A stretch of DNA of 64,000 nucleotides, taken from positions 103,533 to 167,532 of the forward strand of contig JAQYAH010000005.1 in the NCBI GenBank assembly GCA_029227635.1. Reading direction: 5' to 3'. This stretch comes from Clostridiales bacterium. GTDB lineage: Bacteria > Bacillota > Clostridia > Lachnospirales > Lachnospiraceae. Below, piece by piece: positions 49,371 through 59,870 of the stretch. The position numbers were made by a program, and so were the translations under genes. Under the pieces are notes generated by a model. It saw only the letters and a list, made by a program, of their open reading frames with translations, was not told where the DNA came from and searched no databases. Numbering within the stretch: the stretch's first letter is position 1; each line of letters starts with the position of its first letter.

Positions 49371-50377
49371 TAGTTCTTTCTTCTTTTCTTATAGGCGGAT
49401 GCTTTTGTGCTTTTGATCTGCTGCTTCTTCTCATATTCCTCGTAGGCTCTTACGATCTTCTGTACCAGAGGATGTCTGACTACATCAAGGCTTGTGAGTC
49501 TGCAGACGCCAATATCCTCAATATTGTTAAGTACTTTGAGGGCCACATCCAGACCGGAAGTTGCTCTGGGAGGAAGGTCTTTTTGAGAGTTGTCTCCGGT
49601 GACAACTACTTTTGAGGAAAAGCCGATTCTTGTGAGAAACATTTTCATCTGGGCAGGGGTAGTGTTCTGTGCCTCATCCAGTATTATAAAGGCATTATCT
49701 AAAGTCCTTCCTCTCATGTAGGCCAGTGGTGCCACTTCAATAAGTCCCCTTTCCATATTTTTCATAAAGGTGTCAGCTCCCATTATGTTGTAAAGGGCAT
49801 CGTAGAGAGGTCTAAGGTAGGGATCCACCTTGCTCTGAAGATCTCCGGGCAAAAAACCCAGCTTCTCTCCGGCCTCTATTGCCGGACGGGTGAGGATGAT
49901 TCTTTCCACTTCCTTATTTTTGAAGGCTGTTATAGCCATTGCCATAGCCAGATAGGTTTTTCCTGTTCCTGCAGGTCCAATCCCAAAGGTGATCATTTTA
50001 TCTCGGATAAGGTCCACATATTCTTTCTGCCCTAAAGTCTTCGGCTTAATAGGCCTGCCGTTAATAGCATGACAGATGAGGTCTTTGTCGATATCACAAA
50101 GGCTGCTCTCATTCTCCGTAAAGCTCAGGGAAATAGCATAATCTACATTCTGCTCAGTTATGCGATTGTTCCTCTCACTTAGCTCTAAAAGCTGGTTAAA
50201 GACCGTCATGGCTTTATCTATCCCTGAAGGATTTCCAAGGATCTTACATTTACCGTCTCTGGCAATAACAGATACATGAAAAGCATTCTCCACCTTTCTT
50301 AAGTAGGAATCGAATTCTCCGAAAATGTTCTGTTCATGCTCAAAAGGTATTTCAAAAATCAGTTCTGAACTATTCAT
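49370..50377 (-). CDS. phoH: PhoH-family ATPase
   Basis: IGPAGTGKTYLAMAMAI, RPAIEAGEKLGFLPGDLQSKVDPYLRPLYDAL, FIILDEAQNTTPAQMKMFLTRIG. Confidence 0.97.
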   Translation of the reverse strand: MNSSELIFEIPFEHEQNIFGEFDSYLRKVENAFHVSVIARDGKCKILGNPSGIDKAMTVFNQLLELSERNNRITEQNVDYAISLSFTENESSLCDIDKDLICHAINGRPIKPKTLGQKEYVDLIRDKMITFGIGPAGTGKTYLAMAMAITAFKNKEVERIILTRPAIEAGEKLGFLPGDLQSKVDPYLRPLYDALYNIMGADTFMKNMERGLIEVAPLAYMRGRTLDNAFIILDEAQNTTPAQMKMFLTRIGFSSKVVVTGDNSQKDLPPRATSGLDVALKVLNNIEDIGVCRLTSLDVVRHPLVQKIVRAYEEYEKKQQIKSTKASAYKKRRKN

Positions 50378-50402
50378 CTGTTCTCTTTTTCCTTATATCA
50401 GC

Positions 50403-50429
50403 AATAATGCTGCCAAAGGCAGCATTATT
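50403..50429 (-). terminator. Stem-loop between phoH and the downstream end of the zinc-ribbon/TPR gene
   Basis: aataatgctgcc aaa ggcagcattatt perfect inverted repeat. Confidence 0.55.
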
Positions 50430-50433
50430 TGCA

Positions 50434-51687
50434 TTACTCCAATGTGATCAGGTTGTATTGTCTTCGGATAACGGAACTCTCCCTGCCGCTTTCCGTCACC
50501 GCTATGCAGGAGAAGGTGCTTTTACCCTCCGGCATATCAATGGGCCCGGTGTATTCTTTAGAAGATGTAGTCGGTGTGCTGCCGTCCAGAGTGTAGTATA
50601 CTTTAGTTCCGGAAGGCACTGAAACTGTGATCTGAATATCATCGGTATAGTTGCCTGCAGCAGGTGACACACTGGGTCCGTCAACCATAGGCATGTTGAG
50701 AGTGTATTCTACTTTGACGGATTTTCCTGCAATACCCTTGTCATTTACACAGACTGCTCGTACTACAGCCGGACCGTCTTCCTCGATGGAGATTGGTCCT
50801 TCATATACCGGGCTCTCTTTGGTAGGTACCGAATTATCCAGAGTATAGTGAATTGTGCCGTTATCTGATGTTATCTCCACGGTTACAATATCCTCATAGT
50901 TGCCGCCCTCCGGGGATATTTCCGGGGTTGCGGGGACATACTCTGAGCATTCTCTGAGTACCTTCTCAGATTCACACTCTTCAAACAGGTCTGTTATCTT
51001 ATCAAGCTGTCCCTGTTCCTCGTAGAACTCACAAAGAGCCAGGTAACATTTGTATGAATCCTCATCTACAGAGATACCCTTAAAATAGGCTTCCTCCGCT
51101 TTTACCAGGTCATCCAACTTCAGATAGGAGTTACCGATACCGATATAAGGTTCAGCGGATGTTTTCTTTTTCTCCGCAGCCTTCTCGAAATAATCAATTG
51201 CTTTTTTGTACTTCTCTTCGCCGAAAGCCTTTTCACCCTTCTTCATATATGAACTATAGGACTTTCCGAACACAGAGATTGCCAGCACAACCAGTATTAC
51301 AAGAATTACTCCACAGATCCCCAGTGTCGTGATAAGCTGTCTCTGTTTCTTTTTGCGAAGCTGCTCTTCTTTACGTCTTCTTGCCTTTGCAGCTCTCTCT
51401 CTTTCCCGCTCTCTCTCCAGCTCTGCAGAACGATAATCATTCTCAGCATCGTAGGTCTCCTTAACGGGTTTATGTTCATCCCAGCGATGAACGTCAGAAG
51501 ATGTGTATACCTTCCGTCCGAAATCATTAATGTGCTGATTGTCCAGCATATCATTCACTTCATCCGCAAGGAGGTTTTCCAGGGAATCATAATCTGTTAT
51601 TACATTTAATGGATTTCTGCAGTTGGGGCAGTAAAGCGCTCCGTCGGGAGCATTACATCCGCATTTCATACAACGCATCAGTACCAT
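50434..51687 (-). CDS. Zinc-ribbon / TM / TPR protein with two C-terminal chitobiase (CHB_HEX_C-type) repeats
   Basis: CMKCGCNAPDGALYCPNCRNPL zinc ribbon; TM TLGICGVILVILVVLAISVF; TPR AFGEEKYKKAIDYFEKAAEK; repeats GTIHYTLDNSVPT and TKVYYTLDGSTPT. Confidence 0.82.
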   Translation of the reverse strand: MVLMRCMKCGCNAPDGALYCPNCRNPLNVITDYDSLENLLADEVNDMLDNQHINDFGRKVYTSSDVHRWDEHKPVKETYDAENDYRSAELERERERERAAKARRRKEEQLRKKKQRQLITTLGICGVILVILVVLAISVFGKSYSSYMKKGEKAFGEEKYKKAIDYFEKAAEKKKTSAEPYIGIGNSYLKLDDLVKAEEAYFKGISVDEDSYKCYLALCEFYEEQGQLDKITDLFEECESEKVLRECSEYVPATPEISPEGGNYEDIVTVEITSDNGTIHYTLDNSVPTKESPVYEGPISIEEDGPAVVRAVCVNDKGIAGKSVKVEYTLNMPMVDGPSVSPAAGNYTDDIQITVSVPSGTKVYYTLDGSTPTTSSKEYTGPIDMPEGKSTFSCIAVTESGRESSVIRRQYNLITLE

Positions 51688-51695
51688 CTCCTTTG

Positions 51696-54209
51696 TCAGT
51701 TATCGGCAAAATAATTCTCCAGTTCATCCATACTCATGAGAATCTTTCTAGGCTTAGTTCCCTCTTCTTCTCCCACGATTCCTGCTTCAGCCAGTGAATC
51801 CATGATTCTTGCAGCCCGGTTAAAACCGATTTTTAGGGCACGCTGAAGCATTCCTATGGATGCCTTGTCTTTTTCAACTATTAATCTGGCAGCCTGCTCG
51901 AAGTATTCATCCCGGCTATCTCCGGATTCCAAAGCTCCACTGTTCCCAAGGGATATACCTTGTCCGTTGGCATTGGCGTCGATCTGATTCTGAACCGACT
52001 CGTCATACTCCACTGCTTCTGCACTGCTTTTAATATACTCTACGACTCTCTCAACTTCAGTTTCCGAGACATAAGCACCCTGAATACGCACAGGCTTCGG
52101 GAATGAGCTGGTGGAAAAAAGCATATCTCCTTTTCCCAACAGCTTTTCTGCTCCCACCGTACCTATTATCGTTCTTGAGTCCGTTCCCGAAGCAACCGAC
52201 AGAGCGATTCTCGAGGGCATGTTTGCTTTAATAAGTCCGGTGATTACATCAACAGAGGGACGCTGAGTCGCAAGGATCAGGTGAATACCTGCAGCTCTCG
52301 CCAGCTGAGCCAGTCGGCATACCGCATCCTCAACTTCACCGGAAGCTACCATCATGAGATCCGCAAACTCATCCACAACGATGACTATCTGAGGCATCTT
52401 CTTGTATTCTTCACCGGATTCGCCTTCCTCTATCAGCTTCTCAACTTTGGCATTGTAGCTTTTTAAGTCTCTCACAAAGAGAGCCTGAAAAAGCTTATAC
52501 CTCCTCATCATCTCTCCACAAGCCCAGGAAAGTGCTCCTGCGGCCTTCTTGGGGTCTGTCACAACCGGCACAAGAAGATGAGGAATACCGTTGTAGAATC
52601 CGAGCTCTATCATCTTCGGGTCGATCATAATAAACTTGACCTCATCCGGCTTGGCCTTGTAGAGAATGCTCATAATCAGTGTGTTGATACATACCGACTT
52701 TCCGGAGCCGGTTGCTCCGCCAATAAGCAGGTGAGGCATGTTATAAATATCTGCAACAATAGTCTTGCCTCCAATATCCATACCAACGGCAAAAGAAATC
52801 TTGGACTTACTTTTCTTAAACTCAGGCTTCTCTAACAGATCCCTAAGTCTTATGGAGGCGTTTGTACTGTTTGGAACCTCGATACCTATGGCCGCTTTGC
52901 CGGGAATTGGAGCTTCTATCCTTATGTCAGGCACAGCCAGGTTCAGTTTGATATCATCAGAAAGATCAAGAATCTTTCTGACTTTAACCCCCACTTCGGG
53001 AATAAGCTCATATCTGGTCACTGTAGGTCCAACACTTATATCGGAGAGTTTTGCTTTTACTCCAAAACTAAGAAGGGTGGAGATCAGCTTTGCTCCCCGG
53101 CTTTTTACATCATCTTCCGACATAGAGGCGGCACCGTTATCACCTTTTTCAAGAAGATCTAGGGGAGGAATCCTGTAATCCTGAACCGACTCCCGGACAC
53201 TGTCATTTTGGGTGATCTCCCGGGCAATCTCACTTTCTGCTTCCTTCCGTTCTTTCTTGTTGACCGCCTTGGTCTTAGGAGCGGGAATCTCCGGGACATC
53301 GGGAGTTTCCGGATGCATCTCTTTGATATCGGCTGAATTCTTTCCATCTCGATTTGCAAAAGAAATGTTTACACCACTGAGGTTTTCTTCAGCGGTGGGT
53401 GTGGTGATTTTCTCCTGCAATACTTCAGTTTTGGGAAGGATCTCATTATTACCCCTTCTGGACTTTCTGCCTCTGGTTTTAAGGCTCTCTCTTCGACTTC
53501 TTAAGTCCTCGTTCTTCTCAGCAGCTTTCTCCTTTGGAAGAGCGGTATCTTTCATACCTCCAGTATAACTGCCTCTGAATTCTTCTTTTTTGATGGCTTT
53601 ATCTCTCTTGTTGTCTCCTCTTGAAGGATAGTTTCTAACAAGCCCCAGCCTCCGGAGAATGGTTTTCTCCGTAATGAGAATAAAACATATCACCATCATT
53701 ATAAACATGACAATAAAGGCACCGATTTTTCCGAAGGAAGGATACATGATCTTCATCATCATTCCTCCAAACAGACCGCCGCCTTTATGTGATGTTCCTG
53801 AATAAGCATAGTAGCTCATGATCCTGGCATTTTTATTGAATGGTATTGAAAACAGTTGGATAACTCCGCTAAGAAGGATCAGAAAAACTCCAAAAGCGAT
53901 ACCCTTAATTGTTGCCCTGGCATTATTTCCGTTGGCCACCAGGAATGTGGTTATGAGAAAAAGAATGAAAGGCATAACATAAGCCAGAGTTCCGAAGAGA
54001 CCAAAAAAGAGCTTTGACAACATAGCTCCCGCGGCGCCTCCAAAACCGAAATTACTGATAAGCAGCAATATACAGATCGCAAGCACTATCCATATGGAAA
54101 TTTCACCTCCGACATAGCCAAGCTGAGAAGAGATGTTCTTCTTAGCTGAGCCCTTGCCGGAGGATCTTGTATTTTTCTTCTTAGATGATTTCTTTGAAGA
54201 AGACATCAA
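51696..54209 (-). CDS. ftsK: DNA translocase FtsK/SpoIIIE
   Basis: 4-TM N-terminus, HLLIGGATGSGKSVCINTLIMS, IVIVVDEFADLMM, LATQRPSVDVITGLIKANMPSRIAL, gamma domain C-terminus. Confidence 0.97.
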   Translation of the reverse strand: MMSSSKKSSKKKNTRSSGKGSAKKNISSQLGYVGGEISIWIVLAICILLLISNFGFGGAAGAMLSKLFFGLFGTLAYVMPFILFLITTFLVANGNNARATIKGIAFGVFLILLSGVIQLFSIPFNKNARIMSYYAYSGTSHKGGGLFGGMMMKIMYPSFGKIGAFIVMFIMMVICFILITEKTILRRLGLVRNYPSRGDNKRDKAIKKEEFRGSYTGGMKDTALPKEKAAEKNEDLRSRRESLKTRGRKSRRGNNEILPKTEVLQEKITTPTAEENLSGVNISFANRDGKNSADIKEMHPETPDVPEIPAPKTKAVNKKERKEAESEIAREITQNDSVRESVQDYRIPPLDLLEKGDNGAASMSEDDVKSRGAKLISTLLSFGVKAKLSDISVGPTVTRYELIPEVGVKVRKILDLSDDIKLNLAVPDIRIEAPIPGKAAIGIEVPNSTNASIRLRDLLEKPEFKKSKSKISFAVGMDIGGKTIVADIYNMPHLLIGGATGSGKSVCINTLIMSILYKAKPDEVKFIMIDPKMIELGFYNGIPHLLVPVVTDPKKAAGALSWACGEMMRRYKLFQALFVRDLKSYNAKVEKLIEEGESGEEYKKMPQIVIVVDEFADLMMVASGEVEDAVCRLAQLARAAGIHLILATQRPSVDVITGLIKANMPSRIALSVASGTDSRTIIGTVGAEKLLGKGDMLFSTSSFPKPVRIQGAYVSETEVERVVEYIKSSAEAVEYDESVQNQIDANANGQGISLGNSGALESGDSRDEYFEQAARLIVEKDKASIGMLQRALKIGFNRAARIMDSLAEAGIVGEEEGTKPRKILMSMDELENYFADN

Positions 54210-54225
54210 AAAATGTCCTTTCTTA

Positions 54226-55503
54226 TTAATCGTTCATAGCCTGCTCAAGGTCGGCAATGATATCTTCCACGTCCTCGATGCCGACACTGAGTCTGATAAG
54301 ATCAGGTGCAACACCTGCTTCAACAAGCTCTTGCTCTGAGAGCTGTCTGTGGGTGTGGCTTGCAGGATGAAGAACCATAGTTCTTGCGTCTGCCACATGT
54401 GTGCAAATGCCTGCCATCTTGAGTTTGTCCATTGCTCTGACACAGGCGTCTCTTCCACCCTTAATACCGAAAGCAATTACGCCACAGGTACCGTTGGGCA
54501 TATATTTCTGAGCAAGCTCATAGTATTTATCGCCGGGAAGACCGGGATATCTTACCCATGCAACCTTATCACTGGTACTGAGATACTCAGCAACCTTCTG
54601 AGCATTCTCACAGTGACGCTCCATACGAAGCGCAAGGGTATCAAGGCCTACATTCAGAAGGAATGCGTTCATGGGTGAAGGGATGGAGCCAAGATCACGC
54701 ATAAGCTGTGCTGTCATCTTGGTGATGTATGCTCCCTTGCCGAATTTCTTTGTGTACACGATACCGTGATATGTCTCATCCGGGGTTGTGAGCATAGGAT
54801 ACTTGTCCCCATATTTCTCCCAGTCGAAATTACCGCTGTCCACAACAACGCCGCCTACCTGAAGAGCATGTCCGTCCATGTATTTAGTGGTGGAATGAGT
54901 AACAATGTCTGCTCCCCACTCAAAAGGACGGCAGTTAACAGGAGTAGCAAAAGTATTATCCACAATGAGAGGCACACCGTGATCATGAGCGATCTTAGCC
55001 AGCTTCTCAATATCAAGAACAGAAACCGCAGGGTTAGTGAGAGTCTCCGCAAACAGAGCTCTTGTGTTATCCTGAAAAGCCTTCTCAATCTCTGAGGCGG
55101 GATCATCAGGGTTTACAAAAGTACAGCCAATGCCCATCTTCTCAATAGTGTGTCCGAAAAGATTATAGGTACCACCGTAAATGTTAGTTGCAGATACTAT
55201 ATGACCGCCAGCTTCACAGATATTGAATATTGCGTAGAAGTTTGCGGCCTGGCCTGAGGAGGTGAGCATTGCAGCATATCCTCCTTCAAGATCACAGATC
55301 TTAGCTGCCACACTGTCATTAGTAGGATTTGCAAGTCTTGTGTAGAAGTAACCGCTCTCCTCCAGGTCAAAAAGCCTTCCCATAAAGTCAGAGCTTGTAT
55401 AGTTAAAAGTAGTGCTCTGATAAATAGGGAGAACATGAGGTTCGCCGTTCTTGGGGCGATAGCCCGACTGAACACACTTTGTATTTATTCTGTAATCACT
55501 CAT
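54226..55503 (-). CDS. metY: O-acetylhomoserine aminocarboxypropyltransferase/cysteine synthase family
   Basis: LPIYQSTTFNY, HSTTKYMDGHALQVGG PLP Lys, SVGIEDVEDIIADLEQAM. Confidence 0.93.
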   Translation of the reverse strand: MSDYRINTKCVQSGYRPKNGEPHVLPIYQSTTFNYTSSDFMGRLFDLEESGYFYTRLANPTNDSVAAKICDLEGGYAAMLTSSGQAANFYAIFNICEAGGHIVSATNIYGGTYNLFGHTIEKMGIGCTFVNPDDPASEIEKAFQDNTRALFAETLTNPAVSVLDIEKLAKIAHDHGVPLIVDNTFATPVNCRPFEWGADIVTHSTTKYMDGHALQVGGVVVDSGNFDWEKYGDKYPMLTTPDETYHGIVYTKKFGKGAYITKMTAQLMRDLGSIPSPMNAFLLNVGLDTLALRMERHCENAQKVAEYLSTSDKVAWVRYPGLPGDKYYELAQKYMPNGTCGVIAFGIKGGRDACVRAMDKLKMAGICTHVADARTMVLHPASHTHRQLSEQELVEAGVAPDLIRLSVGIEDVEDIIADLEQAMND

Positions 55504-55518
55504 TGTCTGATTCCTCCA

Positions 55519-56283
55519 TTATGAGAAAAAGTATTTGTCCGTAAGCTCATTGACCATGGACTCGTAGGTTGATCTGCACTCTTCCAGTTCACCTGACTCT
55601 ATCTGACTGATACAACGAGAAATATAGCTGTCATAAATACTGCGATATACATTGACTGAGTCTTTCTCAGCATTAATCCTGTTAACGATCGTGGGAGCGA
55701 TATCATAGTAATCCTCCACGAGTTCGTGACCTCCTGCCATATTCTCCAGGTAATTATCTCTGTAATCCCTTAAGAGAGTGAGCTCGTAACAGTTATCACC
55801 TTTGCCGAGATTCTCGCATACCGCTGTGGTTATGTAACAGAATTTCTTCCGGAATCCCCCGTTGATATCCTCAAAAGTAGATTTCTTTAGATTGGTTTTG
55901 GGGAATACCCTGGTCCACTCATCAAGAATTGCATCTGCAAGAGGTTCTGACATATCAGATTTGTAATGCATAATGATAGGAATCACAAAGCTTACCATTG
56001 CGAGATTCTTATTCATCATGATCATCTCTACTTTGCGGTTATTGCCTGCTTCTTCACAGAGCCTTTGAACTGTTGCTGCAGGTTCTTTGGCAATCTCCCG
56101 AATAAATGTCTGCTTATCCTGTGCATTTTCATACTCCTGTTCAAGCATCATGAGAGAAGGCTCCGCCTCTTTATATCTCTCCTCGAACATTCCTGCATAG
56201 GTCTTGGAGACCAGAAACTTTCTGCTGTCATCAAGTCCATCTATCAATGAGGCAAGAAACTCTCTTGCATTTTCAACTGTCAT
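55519..56283 (-). CDS. CFI-box-like conserved protein of unknown function
   Basis: Motif KKFCYITTAVCENLGKGDNCYELTLLRDYRDNYL resembles the CFIATA...LRxFRD box. Confidence 0.7.
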   Translation of the reverse strand: MTVENAREFLASLIDGLDDSRKFLVSKTYAGMFEERYKEAEPSLMMLEQEYENAQDKQTFIREIAKEPAATVQRLCEEAGNNRKVEMIMMNKNLAMVSFVIPIIMHYKSDMSEPLADAILDEWTRVFPKTNLKKSTFEDINGGFRKKFCYITTAVCENLGKGDNCYELTLLRDYRDNYLENMAGGHELVEDYYDIAPTIVNRINAEKDSVNVYRSIYDSYISRCISQIESGELEECRSTYESMVNELTDKYFFS

Positions 56284-56306
56284 AGGAATTCCTCCTTAGT
56301 AAATGA

Positions 56307-57038
56307 TTATTCTTCCCAGTTGTGATAAACATCCTGAACGTCATCATCGTCATCAAGGAAGTCAAGAATTCTCTGGATGTTGGTAATGTCCTTTTCATCT
56401 GTAAGAGATACATAAGTCTGAGGGATCATAGTAACCTCAGCCTGTACCATAGGTATACCCTCTTTCTCCAATGCTTCTCTTACCACTGAAAAATCATCGG
56501 GATCTGTGATGATCTCATAGGAATCATCCTCCTCAGAGAAATCCTCCGCACCGGCATCAAGAGCAAGCATCATGAGATCATCCGCAGTGGTCTCATATTC
56601 TTCCTTATCAATAATGATCTGACCCTTCTTGTCAAACATAAAAGAAACACAGCCCTGAGTACCAATGCTTCCCTGTCCCTTAGTGAAGCAATTGCGTACA
56701 TTGGAAGCAGTGCGGTTCTTGTTATCTGTGAGCGCCTCCACAATTATAGCGGTTCCGCCGGGACCGTAACCCTCATAGGTTACTCTGTCGTAATTATCAT
56801 TATTGCCGGCACCGGCTGCTTTCTTGATTGCCTTATCAATTGTATCGTTAGGCATGTTATTTGACTTAGCCTTGGCAATGCAGTCACGAAGTCTGCTGTT
56901 GTTGTTGGGGTCAGGACCGCCGCCTTCCTTAACCGCAACTGCGATCTCTCTGCCGATCTTGGTAAAGATCTTGCCCTTGGCAGCATCGTTCTTCTCTTTC
57001 TTGTGTTTAATATTGGCAAACTTTGAATGTCCTGACAT
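56307..57038 (-). CDS. yebC: YebC/PmpR-family protein
   Basis: [56 protein letters not shown]. Confidence 0.97.
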   Translation of the reverse strand: MSGHSKFANIKHKKEKNDAAKGKIFTKIGREIAVAVKEGGGPDPNNNSRLRDCIAKAKSNNMPNDTIDKAIKKAAGAGNNDNYDRVTYEGYGPGGTAIIVEALTDNKNRTASNVRNCFTKGQGSIGTQGCVSFMFDKKGQIIIDKEEYETTADDLMMLALDAGAEDFSEEDDSYEIITDPDDFSVVREALEKEGIPMVQAEVTMIPQTYVSLTDEKDITNIQRILDFLDDDDDVQDVYHNWEE

Positions 57039-57116
57039 ATTGTCCCTCCGTATATATAATCTAATATTTAAGCCTAAAAGTGCATTATCTATTTTAGTTT
57101 ATACACTCATAATATT

Positions 57117-58310
57117 TTAGTCAAGTTTATCGTCGTGGCAGAAATAGTCTTTGGTTCCCACAACTTCTCCGTTCTTCGTGAAGATTCTGGGCACTCTTTT
57201 TCCCAGGTCACAGCAAAGCTCATAGTTGAATCTTCCACAGATCTCTGATAATTCTTCCACAGCGATCTTCTCGTCTCCATCCTTGCCGATAAGGGTGACT
57301 TCATCCCCCATCTGAACATTCTCAATGTCCGTTACGTCCACCATGAACATATCCATGCAGACCCTGCCAAGAATTGGAGCTCTCTGACCGTGAATCAGAA
57401 CATCCGCTTTGTTTGATAAAAGTCTGGGGTATCCATCCCCATAACCCACAGGAATGGTGGCAATCTTTGTCTTTCTCATGGTAACGTAGGTTCCGCCATA
57501 GCTGACGGGAGTGCCTGGTTCCACTTCTTTTACAAAGATCACATGGCTCTTTAAGGATAGCACCGGCCTTAAAGGCACTTTGGCTTTTCTTACTTCCTCA
57601 GAAGGGTACATACCGTAGATAGAGATACCTGCTCTCACCAGATCAAAGTTACCCTCTCTGATGTCGATAATTCCCGCGCTGGCGTCAAAATGACGTATAT
57701 TGAAGTTGATTCCATCCTCATCGAGATGCTTCAGGATCTGATGATAAATATCAAGCTGTACGTGGGCAAAAGTCTTATCTCTCTCATCAGCTCTTGAAAA
57801 ATGGGAGAATACTCCTTCTACATTAAGCCCCGGCATGGCAATGATATCTTTAATTGTCTGATACGATTCCTCATTATCTCTGAAACCAAGTCGGCTCATG
57901 CCAGTATCCAGCTTAATGTGAATGTTTACTACCTTATTCTGTTTCTGAGCTTCCAAAGAGATCATCTCCGGCAGAGTTTTCTCAAAAACTGTTAGTGTAA
58001 GATTCTCTCTGACTGCTGTCTCGATCTGACTCGGGAAAGTATAACCAAGGATAAGAATAGGCTTTGTTACACCTGATCTGCGAAGCAGGACTGCCTCATC
58101 CACTGTGGCAACGCCAAATCCCCACATGTAAGGAAGAGGCTGAAGCACACTCGCAATCGCCTCCGCACCATGACCATAGGCATCGGTCTTAATGACTCCA
58201 AGAATCTGGGTATTTTTACGAATATTTCTGTTCATGTGTTCGATATTGTAAACCACCGCATCCAGATCGATATATGCGGCAACTCTGTCATATCTTTCAA
58301 GTGATTCCAC
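57117..58310 (-). CDS. alr: Alanine racemase
   Basis: AYIDLDAVVYNI, GVIKTDAYGHGAEAIA PLP Lys, PVSYGGTYVT catalytic Tyr, GRVCMDMFMVDVTD. Confidence 0.97.
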   Translation of the reverse strand: MESLERYDRVAAYIDLDAVVYNIEHMNRNIRKNTQILGVIKTDAYGHGAEAIASVLQPLPYMWGFGVATVDEAVLLRRSGVTKPILILGYTFPSQIETAVRENLTLTVFEKTLPEMISLEAQKQNKVVNIHIKLDTGMSRLGFRDNEESYQTIKDIIAMPGLNVEGVFSHFSRADERDKTFAHVQLDIYHQILKHLDEDGINFNIRHFDASAGIIDIREGNFDLVRAGISIYGMYPSEEVRKAKVPLRPVLSLKSHVIFVKEVEPGTPVSYGGTYVTMRKTKIATIPVGYGDGYPRLLSNKADVLIHGQRAPILGRVCMDMFMVDVTDIENVQMGDEVTLIGKDGDEKIAVEELSEICGRFNYELCCDLGKRVPRIFTKNGEVVGTKDYFCHDDKLD

Positions 58311-58322
58311 TGTTGATTCTCC

Positions 58323-59828
58323 TTAAGAATATTTCTTTATTATCATAGGAATGTGATCAGCTGTCTCATGAGCCAACACGCCGTAATCTCCTATCACAGC
58401 TCCAAGCTCCAGCCCGGAAAGACTATGAAGAAGAACTCCTCCAACCGCCGCTTCAAATAATTCGGCTTTGCAGCATAATAATCCGCCTATCACTCCGGTA
58501 AGAACATCCCCGGAACCGGCCTTTGCAAGTGCGGCACTGCTGTACCTGTTGACTGCGAGTTTTCTGCCTTCATAAACACACACTGTTGCTGCAGACTTGA
58601 GCACCAAAAGGCATCCGTATTGTTCTGAAAAATCTTTTGAAAAAGCTACCGGATTTCTCAAAATCTCCGACACCTCAAGTCCTATAAGTCTGCTGAATTC
58701 CTTTATATGAGGTGTAAGTATCATATTTGAGGAAAGGCTCCCCATAAGTTCTTTATGTAAAGCCATCAGATTCAGACAGTCCGCATCGAGGATCACCGGC
58801 TTATCTTTGACCATCAGTACTCTCCTCAGTATAGAAAGCGCAAGGTCCGACTGGGAAAGCCCAGGTCCTGCTATCACAGCATCACACCTATCCAGGAGAG
58901 AGTCAAGGTCATCAATATCTTTCTCATAAGTAGCAAGCACCGCCTCCGGGATAAGAGTTTGGATTATCGTTCTGTTGCATTCCGGCGTGTACACCGTCAC
59001 AAGACCGGTACCGGTTCGCAAAGCTCCAAGGGCGGACAAATACGCTGCCCCTGCCATGTTTCTGCTTCCTGCGATCACAAGCAATTTTCCGAAGGTCCCT
59101 TTGTTGGAATTATTTGATCTGACAGGCACGAGTTCTTTCACATCTTCCGCTTTAGGTGAAAGATAATATTCCCCAACTGCCTCCGGTTCTCCATTGATTC
59201 CTATGTCCGAGAGTATTAATTCACCGGTATAGTCTTTGCCGGGATATATTAAGTGCCCCAACTTCACATAGGCAAAAGTAACTGTCAGATCCGCCTTAAA
59301 TGCTGCTCCCAGGATCTGTCCTGTATCAGCAGAGATGCCTGAGGGAATATCCACTGCAACTTTAAGAGCTCTGATACTATTCACTCTGTCGATCAGGGTT
59401 TTGTGCTCTCCTTCAAGTTCTCTGGAAAGTCCAACCCCAAATAGTGCGTCCACCACTACATTGTAATCTTCGTCTTTAAACTCAGATAACAATGTTGCAC
59501 CGGATTCCATAGCTTCCGTGAGCTCCCGGGTAGTCTCCGGAGTCATTCTATCTTGCTTTCCGAGGATGAAAATATCTGTTTTATATCCGGCTTTTGCCAG
59601 ATATTTCGCAGAACCAAAACCATCCCCTCCATTGTTTCCGGTCCCGCATATGATAAGCACTCTCGTATCTGATTCCAAAGAATCTATCCTGGATAATATC
59701 TGGGAATATACGCAAAAAGACGCTTTGTCCATCAACTCGTAGGATGGGGTTCCCTGTTCAATTGTATACTTATCCGCCGCTTTCATCTGGGCGGAGGTCA
59801 CTGCGTAGTTCATTCGTCTCTTACACAA
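58323..59828 (-). CDS. nnrD: Bifunctional NAD(P)HX epimerase/dehydratase
   Basis: CGTGNNGGDGFGSAKYLAKAG (YjeF_N), LILTPHIKEFSRL, ALAKAGSGDVLTGVIGGLL (carbohydrate kinase-like). Confidence 0.95.
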   Translation of the reverse strand: MCKRRMNYAVTSAQMKAADKYTIEQGTPSYELMDKASFCVYSQILSRIDSLESDTRVLIICGTGNNGGDGFGSAKYLAKAGYKTDIFILGKQDRMTPETTRELTEAMESGATLLSEFKDEDYNVVVDALFGVGLSRELEGEHKTLIDRVNSIRALKVAVDIPSGISADTGQILGAAFKADLTVTFAYVKLGHLIYPGKDYTGELILSDIGINGEPEAVGEYYLSPKAEDVKELVPVRSNNSNKGTFGKLLVIAGSRNMAGAAYLSALGALRTGTGLVTVYTPECNRTIIQTLIPEAVLATYEKDIDDLDSLLDRCDAVIAGPGLSQSDLALSILRRVLMVKDKPVILDADCLNLMALHKELMGSLSSNMILTPHIKEFSRLIGLEVSEILRNPVAFSKDFSEQYGCLLVLKSAATVCVYEGRKLAVNRYSSAALAKAGSGDVLTGVIGGLLCCKAELFEAAVGGVLLHSLSGLELGAVIGDYGVLAHETADHIPMIIKKYS

Positions 59829-59860
59829 AAAAGCGTATCGGAAATCAATCAGATACGCTT
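59829..59860 (-). terminator. Rho-independent terminator downstream of rex
   Basis: On - strand: aagcgtatc...gatacgctt followed by ttttttg. Confidence 0.75.
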
Positions 59861-59870
59861 TAGGTCAAAG

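Noticed and set aside
55503-55519. SAM riboswitch upstream of metY
   Set aside because: Only ~15 nt separate metY from the preceding gene.
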